Part shown: piece after piece, positions 26,258 to 34,981 of the stretch
Layout of the letters: the number at the start of each line of letters is the position of its first letter
Numbering within the stretch: the stretch's first letter is position 1
NCBI GenBank assembly: GCA_029263415.1
Contig: JAJCXN010000046.1
Coordinates: 124,001 to 188,000, forward strand
From: Acidobacteriota bacterium
Lineage (GTDB): Bacteria > Acidobacteriota > Thermoanaerobaculia > Multivoradales > Multivoraceae
DNA: 64,000 nucleotides
Reading direction: 5' to 3'
The notes under the pieces: model-generated
What the model saw: only the letters and a program-made list of their open reading frames with translations
Told to the model about the DNA's origin: nothing
Databases searched by the model: none
Program-made: the position numbers and the translations under genes

Positions 26258-26952
26258 ACATTGTCCGGCGGGTCGCAGCGACGGCGATCCTGATCGCGCA
26301 AAAGGACCTGCGCCTCGAATGGCGCAACCGAGCACGGTTGTTCAGCGTGGCTCTCTTCGGGTTGGTCGTGCTTCTGCTCTTGTCGCTAGCGTTCGGACCG
26401 AATAGCGACGACCTGCAACGAGCAGCACCCGGCTCCTTGGTAGTGGCGCTGCTGTTCTCCTCAATCCTCTCCTTGTCGGAGAGCTTTCGGCTGGAACGAG
26501 AGGACTCTGCATTGGAGGGCCTCGCGCTGGTCCCGATCGAGCCCATGGGCCTTTTTTACGGCAAGTTTTTAGCCAACACTCTCTTTCTGTTGCTGCTCGC
26601 CGGAATCCTCATCCCGGTGACAGTCGTACTGTTCGTTGTTGAAGCCGACGCTCGCGTCTTGCTGCAACTCACCGGCTTTTGGGCACTCGCCGCAGTCGGT
26701 CTGGCAGCACCAGGCACTCTGTATGCCGCCATGACCTCACGTCTGCGCAGCCAAGATGTCCTGCTACCGCTTCTGCTCTTCCCTCTTGAGGTGCCGGCAC
26801 TGATCGCCTTGGTGAAATCGTTTGGTTTCATTCTGACCGGAGACCCAATGGAGCAGCTCGTTTCCTGGACCAAGCTGCTGATAGCGTTTGACTTGATCTA
26901 TGTCGCCTTGTGCGGCGTGCTCTTCCCGTTCATTCTCGACGAAGGCTCATGA
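26254..26952 (+). CDS. ccmB: cytochrome c maturation membrane protein CcmB
   Basis: A 232-residue integral membrane protein with six predicted helices, the permease partner of CcmA. The text LIAQKDLRLEWRNRARLFSVALFGLVVLLL at the start, EDSALEGLALVPIEPMGLFYGKFLAN in the middle and LLPLLLFPLEVPALIALVK near the end match the family. Its ATG overlaps the ccmA stop (ATGA-type) and its own stop overlaps the ccmC start in ATGA at 26949-26952, so the three are translationally coupled. Confidence 0.93.
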   Translation: MNIVRRVAATAILIAQKDLRLEWRNRARLFSVALFGLVVLLLLSLAFGPNSDDLQRAAPGSLVVALLFSSILSLSESFRLEREDSALEGLALVPIEPMGLFYGKFLANTLFLLLLAGILIPVTVVLFVVEADARVLLQLTGFWALAAVGLAAPGTLYAAMTSRLRSQDVLLPLLLFPLEVPALIALVKSFGFILTGDPMEQLVSWTKLLIAFDLIYVALCGVLFPFILDEGS

Positions 26953-27653
26953 ACAACTCGATTTCCGGTCCTTCAAAGTTCACCCACGGTCTGGGCGTCT
27001 TGGGCCTACTTCTCCTTTTGACCGGATCTGTGATGGGGCTCACCTGGGCCCCCCCCGAACAGCACATGGGCGAGGTCTCCCGCATTGTGTTCGTGCACGT
27101 TCCCTCCGCTTGGAACTGCCTGCTGATCTTCACCTTCGCTTGCGGATTCGCGGTCTGGTCGTTGTGGAGCGGCAGCCGCAAGGCGGATAGCTACATGGTC
27201 GCTTCAATCGAAGTCGGCATCGTGCTCAATGGCCTGCTGCTGGTGACCGGCATGCTGTTCGCGAGACCCACCTGGGGGATTTGGTGGGACTGGGATGTGC
27301 GCATGACCACATCGCTGATTTCGCTGATCTTCTTCGGCGGAGTGCTCGCCATGCGCGCCTTGATTGACGATCCCAAGCAACGCGCCACCTGGTCTGCAGT
27401 AGCAGCCGTGATCGGCTACGTGGACGTACCCCTGATCTACTTTTGTGTCCGCTGGTGGCGATCCTTGCACCAGGTGCAATCGACCCCCGACACCATGTCG
27501 CCCGGCATCGTCTTGCCGATGCGAATCAACGCCTTTGCCATTCTCTTCCTAGCAATCTGGTTCTTGAGCATGCGCGCCTCCATCGAGCGCAACCGGCTTG
27601 CAGCCCAAGATGTTGATCAGCCGGACCGTCTACTTGAAGGAGGAACACTGTGA
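26949..27653 (+). CDS. ccmC: haem exporter protein CcmC
   Basis: A 234-residue membrane protein that handles haem and passes it to CcmE. The Trp-rich periplasmic motif is WGIWWDWDVRMTTSL, and HMGEVSRIVFVHVPSAWN carries the expected haem-coordinating His residues. Six helices are predicted. The frame is open upstream, but ATG 26949 within ATGA of the ccmB stop fits family length and coupling. The protein ends just before the strong ribosome site of ccmD. Confidence 0.95.
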   Translation: MNNSISGPSKFTHGLGVLGLLLLLTGSVMGLTWAPPEQHMGEVSRIVFVHVPSAWNCLLIFTFACGFAVWSLWSGSRKADSYMVASIEVGIVLNGLLLVTGMLFARPTWGIWWDWDVRMTTSLISLIFFGGVLAMRALIDDPKQRATWSAVAAVIGYVDVPLIYFCVRWWRSLHQVQSTPDTMSPGIVLPMRINAFAILFLAIWFLSMRASIERNRLAAQDVDQPDRLLEGGTL

Positions 27654-27787
27654 GACCCACGGGCGTTATAGTCGGCGGTTGGGAGTACATCATTGCGGCG
27701 TACATCATCACCTCTGTGGTGCTGATCGGCTATGCCACGAGCTTGATCCTGCGTTGGCGCTCCTCGCGAGGTAATCCACCTCGCTAA
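27650..27787 (+). CDS. ccmD: haem exporter small protein CcmD
   Basis: A 45-residue protein. The text GGWEYIIAAYIITSVVLIGY is the CcmD signature, a single membrane helix preceded by a conserved Trp and AY, with an Arg-rich cytosolic end (LRWRSSR). CcmD helps release holo-CcmE from CcmABC. The GTG start has AAGGAGG 7 bases upstream and overlaps the last bases of ccmC. Gene finders with a length cut-off easily miss it. Confidence 0.93.
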   Translation: MRPTGVIVGGWEYIIAAYIITSVVLIGYATSLILRWRSSRGNPPR

Positions 27788-27855
27788 GCTGCACCAAGGC
27801 ACGCCACCAAAACAGCTAATCGCTGCGACAGGCAACGACCGACTGAGGTTTCCGG

Positions 27856-28377
27856 ATGAGTGATCCAACGACAGTTCCTACTAGCTCACACCGCTCGCGC
27901 AAAGCGTTGGCCGTCGTTGCGCTGCTCATCGCTGGAGGCGCCTTCGGCTTCTTGGCCCTGGGCGACATCGGCGAGAACCTGGTCTACTACTACAGCCCGT
28001 CTGAGCTGATGGAAAAGCGTGAACAAGCGCAGGGGGCTTCCGTTCGCCTCGGCGGTTTGGTCGCCACCTCGAGTGTCGAACAACAGAACTCTGCGGCCAC
28101 CGACGGCCAGGCGAGCCAAGGTGATCAACTGTTCCTACGTTTCGCTGTGACCGATGGCACCACCACAGTACCGGTGGAGGCCCGCGCCGTACCGCCAGCA
28201 ATGTTCCGTGAGGGCATTGGTGTCGTGGTCGAGGGCGAATTGCGAGCGGACGGCGTCTTCGAAACCAGCCGACTGATGGTCAAGCATGACAACGAGTACC
28301 GAGCGCCCGATGAAGGCGAAGAGAAGAGCATGCAACGACTGCTCGAAACCATGCAGTTCAACACCAGCGACACATAG
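27856..28377 (+). CDS. ccmE: periplasmic haem chaperone CcmE
   Basis: A 173-residue membrane-anchored haem chaperone. One N-terminal helix (about 17-35) is followed by a beta-barrel (VRLGGLV, LRFAVTDGTTTVPVEARAVPPAMFREGIGVVVEGEL). The haem-binding motif HxxxY is His144-Tyr148 in VKHDNEY, the common His type. A 15-residue insertion rich in Gln, Ser and Ala sits at about 75-92. It lies 68 bases after ccmD. Confidence 0.94.
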   Translation: MSDPTTVPTSSHRSRKALAVVALLIAGGAFGFLALGDIGENLVYYYSPSELMEKREQAQGASVRLGGLVATSSVEQQNSAATDGQASQGDQLFLRFAVTDGTTTVPVEARAVPPAMFREGIGVVVEGELRADGVFETSRLMVKHDNEYRAPDEGEEKSMQRLLETMQFNTSDT

Positions 28378-28483
28378 TCTTCTTCCGCTCGCACGACCGC
28401 AGTCTCCTGCTCCAGCCATCCACCTCCGCCACCAACTCGCCTAACCTCTAGCGCGCAGTCCTACTGCGCCAGGCCATACGCTC

Positions 28484-30478
28484 ATGTACTCAACGCTCGG
28501 ACAAGCCTTCGTGCTCATCGCTCTGACCTGCTGCGCCATCGGGGCGCCGGTCGGCTTCGCTGCGGGTGCGACGCGCTCTGAGGCGGGCGGGAAGTGGGTC
28601 ATGCGACTAGCATTCGGCTTTGCGGCCAGCATGCTGGCCGCAAACTTGGTGATGGTCGCGGCACTCCTCGCTCACGACTTTTCGGTGGCGTATGTCGCCC
28701 AAGTTGGTTCAACCGCGACTCCGACCATCATCACCGTCGTCTCGCTATGGTCGGCGTTGGAGGGATCGATCCTCCTCTGGGGACTGATCCTGGGCGGCTA
28801 TATCGTGGCTTTCGCGGTCCTCCAACGCCGCGGTCATCGCGACTACATGGCCTACGCGTTGGCCACCGCACTGTTGATCGGCGCTTTCTTCACATTCCTC
28901 ATCGCGGGCGCGGCAAACCCGTTCCGCGCCGTGCCCGGACCATTGTTGACCGAGGGTCCCGGGCCGAACCCACTGCTGCAGAATCATCTACTGATGATCA
29001 TTCATCCGCCCATGCTCTACCTCGGCTACGTCGGCATGACCATCCCGTTCGCCATGAGCGTAGCCGCGTTGCTGCGAGGCCAACTGGGTCCCACCTGGCT
29101 CCTCCCCTTGCGCAACTGGCTGTTGGTCGCCCTGGGATTCCTTTCGGCCGGCATCATGCTTGGAGGCTGGTGGGCTTACGAGGTGCTGGGTTGGGGCGGC
29201 TACTGGGCGTGGGACCCGGTCGAGAACGCGTCGTTCCTGCCTTGGCTCACAGGTATTGCAGCACTGCATTCAGCGATTGTTCAACAACGACGCGGATCGC
29301 TCAAGGCTTGGACCGTGGTGCTGGTCTTGATCTCATTCTTGCTCACCATCCTCGGTACCTTCTTGACCCGCTCGGGCGTGGTCAACTCGGTCCACTCGTT
29401 CACGCAAACGCCGATCGGTCCGATGTTCCTCGGCTTCTTGGCCGTGCTCTCGATCGGCGTCGTGGTGTTGCTCGCGCTCCGCATCGACACGCTCGCCACA
29501 GAAGGCAGAGCAAGCGGTATGGCGTCGCGAGAGACCGCGTTTTTGTTGAACAACCTGGCGCTTGTCTCGATCATGTTCACCGTATTGGTGGGTACGCTGT
29601 ATCCAATCGCGGCAGAATACCTGCGCGACGTCAAGGTCAGCGTTGGGGAACCCTTCTTCAATCGCTTCTCGGTGCCGCTATTCTTGGTGCTGATCTTGCT
29701 GATGGGCGTCGGCCCTGCCCTGCCTTGGGGCGCGAGCGATTGGCGCACCACACGCCGCGTCTTGGTCCGTCCGTTGCCTGGTGCTCTGGTCGGCCTAGGA
29801 ATCGTTTTCGCGATTGGAGCGCGAAGCGTTCCCGCGCTGATCGCTGGGGCTCTGTTCGGTTACGCGCTGGTGGTCACGACCGATCAAGCGTTGAGACCAA
29901 CCCGACTCCGCCTCAAGAAGGGCGAAGGCCTCCCGACTGCATTCGTTGAATCGACTAAGCGCATCCCGAGACGGCTCGGCGGCTACATCGTGCACCTTGG
30001 TGTGCTCGTCACCTTCTTGGCGGTCACCATTTCCTCGAGCCTGCAAACCTCGAGCGAAGCAGCCCTCAATCCTGGTGACGAGGCGACCGTCGGCAGCTAC
30101 ACCTTGCGCTACCTCAAGGGCGAGACGCGTGAAGCGTCGCACGTCACCAAGCAAGCTGCGGTGCTCGAGATCACCAAGAACGGCCGGGTCGTTCGCAACC
30201 TCGAGCCGACGCTCAATTTCTATCCGGGTCGCCGAGAACCGTTGAGTACGCCTGCTGTCCGCACCACGGTAACCCATGATCTCTACGTAACCCTAATGAA
30301 CACCAGCCGTGACGGTTCGATCGGCATCAGAGCCATCATCACGCCGGCCGTGGTGTGGGTCTGGATCGGCGTATTCATGATGGTCATCGGCACCGTGATC
30401 TGCTTGATTCCAGGAAGCACTCGGAAAGGCGGTTCGAGCTCAGCCGAAGCGACAGAACTAAGCGCGGCTGAGGCCTAG
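28484..30478 (+). CDS. ccmF: cytochrome c haem lyase subunit CcmF
   Basis: A 664-residue membrane protein with about 15 helices, the core of the haem lyase that joins haem to apocytochrome c. The Trp-rich WWD-type motif is WGGYWAWDPVENASFLPWL, with HSAIVQQRRG after it and conserved His-containing text NHLLMIIHPPMLYLGYVG earlier. The C-terminal periplasmic domain (about 515-620) and last helix are present, so the protein is full length. A 106-base gap separates it from ccmE; ccmG follows after 3 bases. Confidence 0.96.
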   Translation: MYSTLGQAFVLIALTCCAIGAPVGFAAGATRSEAGGKWVMRLAFGFAASMLAANLVMVAALLAHDFSVAYVAQVGSTATPTIITVVSLWSALEGSILLWGLILGGYIVAFAVLQRRGHRDYMAYALATALLIGAFFTFLIAGAANPFRAVPGPLLTEGPGPNPLLQNHLLMIIHPPMLYLGYVGMTIPFAMSVAALLRGQLGPTWLLPLRNWLLVALGFLSAGIMLGGWWAYEVLGWGGYWAWDPVENASFLPWLTGIAALHSAIVQQRRGSLKAWTVVLVLISFLLTILGTFLTRSGVVNSVHSFTQTPIGPMFLGFLAVLSIGVVVLLALRIDTLATEGRASGMASRETAFLLNNLALVSIMFTVLVGTLYPIAAEYLRDVKVSVGEPFFNRFSVPLFLVLILLMGVGPALPWGASDWRTTRRVLVRPLPGALVGLGIVFAIGARSVPALIAGALFGYALVVTTDQALRPTRLRLKKGEGLPTAFVESTKRIPRRLGGYIVHLGVLVTFLAVTISSSLQTSSEAALNPGDEATVGSYTLRYLKGETREASHVTKQAAVLEITKNGRVVRNLEPTLNFYPGRREPLSTPAVRTTVTHDLYVTLMNTSRDGSIGIRAIITPAVVWVWIGVFMMVIGTVICLIPGSTRKGGSSSAEATELSAAEA

Positions 30479-30481
30479 ACG

Positions 30482-31039
30482 TTGAGCAAACCGAGCAAGA
30501 AAACAGTCGGTTCCAGCAAGCGCCGCCTCAACCGTTGGGTGCTGGCAATCGGGTTCATCGTGATCGTACCAACGGTATTTCTGTTCGCCAAATCGTTCTC
30601 GTTCGACAAGGAGTTCATCGAGTCTCCGCTGCTGGGCAAACCGGCGCCCGACTTCACGCTGACCGACCTTGATGGCAACGCGATATCGCTCTCGTCGTTG
30701 CGAGGCAAACCGGTGGTACTCAACTTCTGGGCTTCCTATTGCGCTCCGTGCGTCACCGAGCACCCGACCTTCACCGCCGCAGCCGAGTTCTACCAGGATC
30801 AGGTGCAGTTTCTTGGCGTGATCTATCAAGACACCGAGCCCCGCATCGAGGCGTTCAATCAGCAGTTCGGAGCATGGGGCCCAACCCTGATCGATCCGGG
30901 CGGCAAAGCCGCGATCGCCTACGGTATCTACGGGCCACCGGAGACGTTTTTCATCGACCGCGAGGGTGTCATTCGCTTGAAAGTGATCAGTGCCGTGCAC
31001 CCCCGACTCATGAAAGAGACCTTGGATGCTCTGCTCTAG
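30482..31039 (+). CDS. ccmG: thiol-disulfide protein CcmG/DsbE
   Basis: A 185-residue periplasmic thioredoxin anchored by one helix (about 20-36). The redox motif is Cys87-Cys90 in FWASYCAPCVTEHP, with GKPAPDFTLTDLDG before it and the cis-Pro region YGIYGPPETFFID later. It keeps apocytochrome CxxCH sites or CcmH reduced before haem joining. The TTG start is 3 bases after the ccmF stop. The stop overlaps the ccmH start by 14 bases. Confidence 0.94.
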   Translation: MSKPSKKTVGSSKRRLNRWVLAIGFIVIVPTVFLFAKSFSFDKEFIESPLLGKPAPDFTLTDLDGNAISLSSLRGKPVVLNFWASYCAPCVTEHPTFTAAAEFYQDQVQFLGVIYQDTEPRIEAFNQQFGAWGPTLIDPGGKAAIAYGIYGPPETFFIDREGVIRLKVISAVHPRLMKETLDALL

Positions 31040-31577
31040 GCACCTAAGACAGTCCGCCACCTGGACATGGCTATTGGTCATCGGCGCCACATTCCTACCT
31101 GGGGCGTTGGTGGCTCAAGATGCCGCGCCAGGAGGCTTGGGCGTAGTCCGCCAGATTGGCAAGCCAGAAAGCCCGACCCGATCAGGCGAGCAACTCGAAC
31201 AAATCACGGAGGAGGTCAGCGCCAAGCTGCGTTGTCCAGTGTGTCAGGGGATGTCAGTCGCAGATTCACCCTCAGCCTCTGCGCGAGCCATGAAAGACGA
31301 GATTGAGGAGTTGCTCGCACAGGGCTACTCGCCCGCTCAAGTGAATCAGTACTTCGAGAGTACCTACGGTGAGTTCGTCTTGCTCGATCCCAAACGCCAG
31401 GGTCTCAATTGGTTGATCTGGCTAGCGCCGGGCGTGATCTTCTTCGGAGGACTAGCAGGCGTAATCGTAGTCATGAGAAGCCGTGCGCAGGACCCTCCAG
31501 TCGATGAAGATGGTGACCTCGATGCTTACCTTGACCGCGTGCGAGCGCGAGTCGGCACTCATTCCACTCGAGAGTAG
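31026..31577 (+). CDS. ccmH: cytochrome c maturation protein CcmH
   Basis: A 183-residue periplasmic protein with an N-terminal signal/anchor (about 12-30), the redox pair Cys70-Cys73 in KLRCPVCQGMSVADS, the helical bundle text MKDEIEELLAQGYSPAQVNQYFESTYGEFVLL, and a C-terminal membrane helix (about 131-152). It presents reduced apocytochrome c to CcmF. Overlaps ccmG by 14 bases and precedes ccmI by 15. Confidence 0.95.
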   Translation: MLCSRHLRQSATWTWLLVIGATFLPGALVAQDAAPGGLGVVRQIGKPESPTRSGEQLEQITEEVSAKLRCPVCQGMSVADSPSASARAMKDEIEELLAQGYSPAQVNQYFESTYGEFVLLDPKRQGLNWLIWLAPGVIFFGGLAGVIVVMRSRAQDPPVDEDGDLDAYLDRVRARVGTHSTRE

Positions 31578-31592
31578 AAGGCAAGGAAACGA

Positions 31593-32588
31593 ATGCAAAC
31601 TGTCGACTACAGCATCGGCGTGCTGCCCTGGGTGTTCCTGGCCGCGGGGCTGCTGATCGGTCTGCTCGCCGTCTGGCGCTTGCGAGGCCAACCACAAGCT
31701 TCAGCTGACCTAGAACTCAAACGCGCCGATCTCGCCGCGGAGCGAGACGAGCTCTTCGCACAACTGGAAGGCGATACCGTCGAGGAACTCTCCCCTGACG
31801 ATCGACGCCGCTTGGAACTCCTAGCCGCGTCGACACTCAAACAACTCGATTCAATCGGCGGAGAGGCCGCCGAAGGTACGGCTGCTCTCTCCTCAACCAA
31901 GACCAGAACCTCAAGCAAGCAAGCGTCGCGACCAAGTGGATTCTGGGCGCGCCACCCAGCCCTCGCGGGCGCACTCCTCGGCGGCGGTATCGTCGCCTTG
32001 GTCGGCGTACTGATCGCCCTCGCCATGGAAGACGCTGCACCAAGAGAAGAGCAGGCCAGCGCCATGCAAGCAGCGCCGGCAAACGGTGGTGCTGCCCCGG
32101 TTGGCGCTGCACCAGCCAGCGCTTCGCAGCCGCCTCTGCCACCATTCGTCCAACAGCAGGTTGATGGGCTACGCGCCACCATCGAAACCGAGCCCAACAA
32201 TCTCGCCGCCCGCCGTGAGCTGGCCTTGACCCTGCTCTCAGCAGACCACCCGTTCGATGCCTTCGCGGAAGCGAACCTGATCTTGAGTCAAGCGCCTGAG
32301 GATCCCGAGGCGCTCTACATCACCGGGTTCGTGCGCTACTTGATGGGACAACCGGCTGAGGCCATCGCACAGTTTGATCGAGCGATCGCAAGCTCACCGG
32401 ATTACTCGCAAGCATGGCTGGTGAAGGGCCTCATTCAACTTCAGGTCGGAGAACGATCGCAGGCGATCGAAACTTGGGAGGCGGGTCTGAGCGCGGCCGG
32501 AGGCAACGAGTCGCGACTCAGCCATCTCATCGCCGAAGCCAGGACCGACAAGACCGTCGAAGAGATCCTCGCCAACCCGCCGCGCTAG
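31593..32588 (+). CDS. ccmI: cytochrome c maturation TPR protein CcmI
   Basis: A 331-residue membrane protein. One helix at the start (about 10-28), a cytosolic helical part with a coiled-coil look (ELKRADLAAERDELFAQLEG), a second membrane helix (about 126-147), then a Pro/Ala-rich linker and TPR units (about 195-310) ending the protein. This is the layout of CcmI, which holds the C-terminus of apocytochrome c. It closes the ccm operon; a metallophosphoesterase gene on the other strand ends 26 bases away. Confidence 0.85.
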   Translation: MQTVDYSIGVLPWVFLAAGLLIGLLAVWRLRGQPQASADLELKRADLAAERDELFAQLEGDTVEELSPDDRRRLELLAASTLKQLDSIGGEAAEGTAALSSTKTRTSSKQASRPSGFWARHPALAGALLGGGIVALVGVLIALAMEDAAPREEQASAMQAAPANGGAAPVGAAPASASQPPLPPFVQQQVDGLRATIETEPNNLAARRELALTLLSADHPFDAFAEANLILSQAPEDPEALYITGFVRYLMGQPAEAIAQFDRAIASSPDYSQAWLVKGLIQLQVGERSQAIETWEAGLSAAGGNESRLSHLIAEARTDKTVEEILANPPR

Positions 32589-32614
32589 GAGCGATTCCCT
32601 AGAGTTGGGTGTTG

Positions 32615-33376
32615 CTAGATGCCTTCGGCCAGCCGATTGGCTAAGGACTCGGGCAACCTCGCGGCACGAATTCTGCTTTGCGCCTGATCGATCGCGTAGG
32701 GCACCCGATACCAGCGCACCACACGTGTCTTCGAGTCATAGAGAATGTAAGCTGCGGCTGGGTTCCGGTCTCGCGGCTGACCGATGGAGCCTGGGTTGAC
32801 CAGATACCGCATCCGCGGATGCAGCTTGAGCTCGCCATCTCCTCGCAGCAAGACCCCTCGCACTCCTCCTCGATGCAGGATGAAGAGGGACGGAACATGG
32901 GTGTGTCCGAAAAAGGTGACGTGAGCCCGCGGCTCTGCCTGGAAGGCGCCCCAAGCGTCTTGTTCGGAGAACAAGTAGATATCTTCATCCATCGGGGAGC
33001 CATGACAGATCGCCACTCTCGGCGCGTCCTCCGCATCGCGTTCGACCACCAATGGGCCGATGGGCAGGCTCTTCATGTATGTCAGGTTGCGACGCGTCAG
33101 TTTTTCGGTGGTCCAGCGCGCGGCAACGAGCGCCGCTTCGTTGAAACTCTGGCCGTTGTCGAGATCGGCCGCCACCTTGTCGTGATTGCCTCTAACGATC
33201 GCAAGCTTGCCGGGCAGGGTACGCATGCTGTCAACAATCTGATTGGGTGAGGCGCCGTAGCCCACCAAATCGCCCAGAACGAGAGTGGAGTCGAAGCGTT
33301 TGCGCCTGACCTTGCGTAGGACCGTTCGCATCGCCTCCCAATTGCCGTGCATGTCGGAGAGGATCAGGTAACGCAA
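32615..33376 (-). CDS. calcineurin-like metallophosphoesterase
   Basis: A 253-residue phosphoesterase of the YfcE/MJ0936 type. Metal motifs occur in order: SDMHGNW (7-13), GDLVGYG, RGNHD, CHGSP and GHTH. Related enzymes hydrolyse phosphodiesters or phosphoproteins; the substrate is not predictable here. Its start overlaps the 3' end of aroK by 13 bases, so the two are co-translated. It converges on ccmI. Confidence 0.9.
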   Translation of the reverse strand: MRYLILSDMHGNWEAMRTVLRKVRRKRFDSTLVLGDLVGYGASPNQIVDSMRTLPGKLAIVRGNHDKVAADLDNGQSFNEAALVAARWTTEKLTRRNLTYMKSLPIGPLVVERDAEDAPRVAICHGSPMDEDIYLFSEQDAWGAFQAEPRAHVTFFGHTHVPSLFILHRGGVRGVLLRGDGELKLHPRMRYLVNPGSIGQPRDRNPAAAYILYDSKTRVVRWYRVPYAIDQAQSRIRAARLPESLANRLAEGI

Positions 33377-33876
33377 GGATTCTCCATCAGAGCCTCAACG
33401 ATCAAATCAGCCACCGCTGCAGGCTCGCCCTCGCCCGAGACAGCGATCACCAAGTCCGCCTCCAGATAGCTCCCACGCCGCGCCGTCCAGAGGGCGCGGG
33501 TCTCGTGCTCGCCCTTCAGCAACGGGCGTTCGGTGGGCGAGTTCATAAGGCGATTCCAAAGTACATCAAACGGGGGATCGAGGAACACGCTGGTTCCGTA
33601 TTTCTTGATCAAGTCACGGTTCTCGGGTCGAGCAAAGGCTCCCCCACCTGTGGCAACCACGAGTCGCGGCGCAGCGCACGCTTCTCGCAGCGCCAGTGTT
33701 TCTCGCCGTCTGAAGCCCTCTTCGCCGTAGCGCTCGAAGACCTCAGGCAGCCTGCCGCCTGCCATCCGCTCGACTCGACGATCCAAATCAACGAAGTCCC
33801 ATTGCAGTCGTCTAGCCAAATGGCGGCTAACCGTGCTTTTGCCGGCTGCCATAAAACCGACGACGAATACTCGCAC
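33364..33876 (-). CDS. aroK: shikimate kinase
   Basis: A 170-residue P-loop kinase that phosphorylates shikimate in aromatic amino acid synthesis. The P-loop is GFMAAGKST at 7-15, the shikimate-binding Asp is in DFVDLDRRVE, ATGGGAF follows, and the lid region is TERPLLKG. GTG 33876 is chosen because GGGAGA lies 8 bases upstream; the open frame continues 40 codons further without family character. Coupled to the metallophosphoesterase by a 13-base overlap. Confidence 0.93.
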   Translation of the reverse strand: MRVFVVGFMAAGKSTVSRHLARRLQWDFVDLDRRVERMAGGRLPEVFERYGEEGFRRRETLALREACAAPRLVVATGGGAFARPENRDLIKKYGTSVFLDPPFDVLWNRLMNSPTERPLLKGEHETRALWTARRGSYLEADLVIAVSGEGEPAAVADLIVEALMENPCVT

Positions 33877-34045
33877 GCTGAATGTCTCCCCCGCCGACCT
33901 CAAATCTAGTTGCGGTGCGCCTTCATCCTGAACTTCACAGCGAAGCGCGCCGTGCGGATGACGCTCGAATCCATCCAAAACTATGGCGCCGATCAAAGTG
34001 AGTGCCTATTGTCTCTCAATCAGCGGCAGAAATCGAGGATCAAGA

Positions 34046-34068
34046 GGAGCTGGAGAAACGCCAGCTCC
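34046..34068 (-). terminator. hairpin downstream of thiE
   Basis: A perfect 8-base stem (GGAGCTGG / CCAGCTCC) around a 7-base loop, 45 bases after the thiE stop. On the minus strand it is followed by TCTTGATCC, only weakly U-rich, so it may be a terminator or an RNA-stabilising hairpin between thiE and aroK. Confidence 0.5.
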
Positions 34069-34112
34069 AACCTTTCGGTCCTTGGCCTAAAGTTGGAAGG
34101 ACTGAGGAGGAT

Positions 34113-34826
34113 TCAGGCCAACAACCGCAGCAGGACCTCAAGCCGGTCGACGGCTCCCGCGCGAGCCCCCTCTGCGGTCGGACGAATGGACTCTTTCAGC
34201 GCGCCAATCACCGCCACCGATGCCGCGCCTGCGCTGATCACCAACGGACAATTCTTGGGACTGATGCCGCCTATGGCAATCACCGGCTTCGTCAAACGCC
34301 GGCAGATTGACCGCAACTCTTGCAATCCCACCTCCGGATCCGGTCTTCGCTTGGATATGGTCTTAAAGATCGGACCAACCGCGACCACATCCACGTCGAC
34401 ATCGCGATCGGCGTCCAGTGCTTGTGCCATTCCGTGAGTTGAGCGACCGATCAACTGGTCATCGGCCAGGCTAAGACGCGCAACACTCGGAGGCTCGTCG
34501 TCCTGCCCCAGATGAACACCGGTTGCTTCGAGATCGCGCGCTACTCGAATCGAGTCGTTGACCCAGAAGGCAACCGATCGGCCCTCGAGACGTTCCAGGC
34601 ACTGCCGACCGACGTCGAGCATCCGCCGTTCGGTCGCACCCTTCATGCGTAGCTGAATGCACTCAAGACCCCGATCAGCCCATGTCGCTACCACGGTGGG
34701 GAGTTGGTCTTCGCCGAAGGTGTCCGCGTCGGCAATCGCATAGAGCCGCGCGATGCCATCAACGCGCCCGCAAGGAGCTTGCTGAGAAAGACCGGTGGTG
34801 CTCGTCTCGTCGTCCATAGGAGCCAT
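34113..34826 (-). CDS. thiE: thiamine phosphate synthase
   Basis: A 237-residue TIM-barrel enzyme that joins the pyrimidine and thiazole moieties into thiamine phosphate. Family text: LYAIADAD, ECIQLRMKGA, VNDSIRVARDLEATGVHLGQDD, IGRSTHG, VDVVAVGPIFKTISK and KPVIAIGGISPKN. IGGI and the GP(I/V)F(xT) phosphate-binding segment are intact. No TPP riboswitch is recognisable upstream. It follows accC after 155 bases on the same strand; it lacks other thi genes nearby. ATG 34817 is an alternative start. Confidence 0.92.
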   Translation of the reverse strand: MAPMDDETSTTGLSQQAPCGRVDGIARLYAIADADTFGEDQLPTVVATWADRGLECIQLRMKGATERRMLDVGRQCLERLEGRSVAFWVNDSIRVARDLEATGVHLGQDDEPPSVARLSLADDQLIGRSTHGMAQALDADRDVDVDVVAVGPIFKTISKRRPDPEVGLQELRSICRRLTKPVIAIGGISPKNCPLVISAGAASVAVIGALKESIRPTAEGARAGAVDRLEVLLRLLA

Positions 34827-34981
34827 TCGCGTGGGCTATTCCGAGGAAGGCGATGTACCCGAGCAGTCTCGATTACTGCCACCAGCGCAGGCTCGGGCAT
34901 AGGCACCGCCCTCGACGATGCCTTGCCTGAAGCCGCAGGTTCCCGTGCGAGCACACCAGGGCGTTCTCAACAAGTTCCCGG

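Noticed and set aside
34827-34981. TPP riboswitch before thiE
   Set aside because: None of the conserved TPP aptamer text (such as CTGAGA) is seen in the short gap between accC and thiE.
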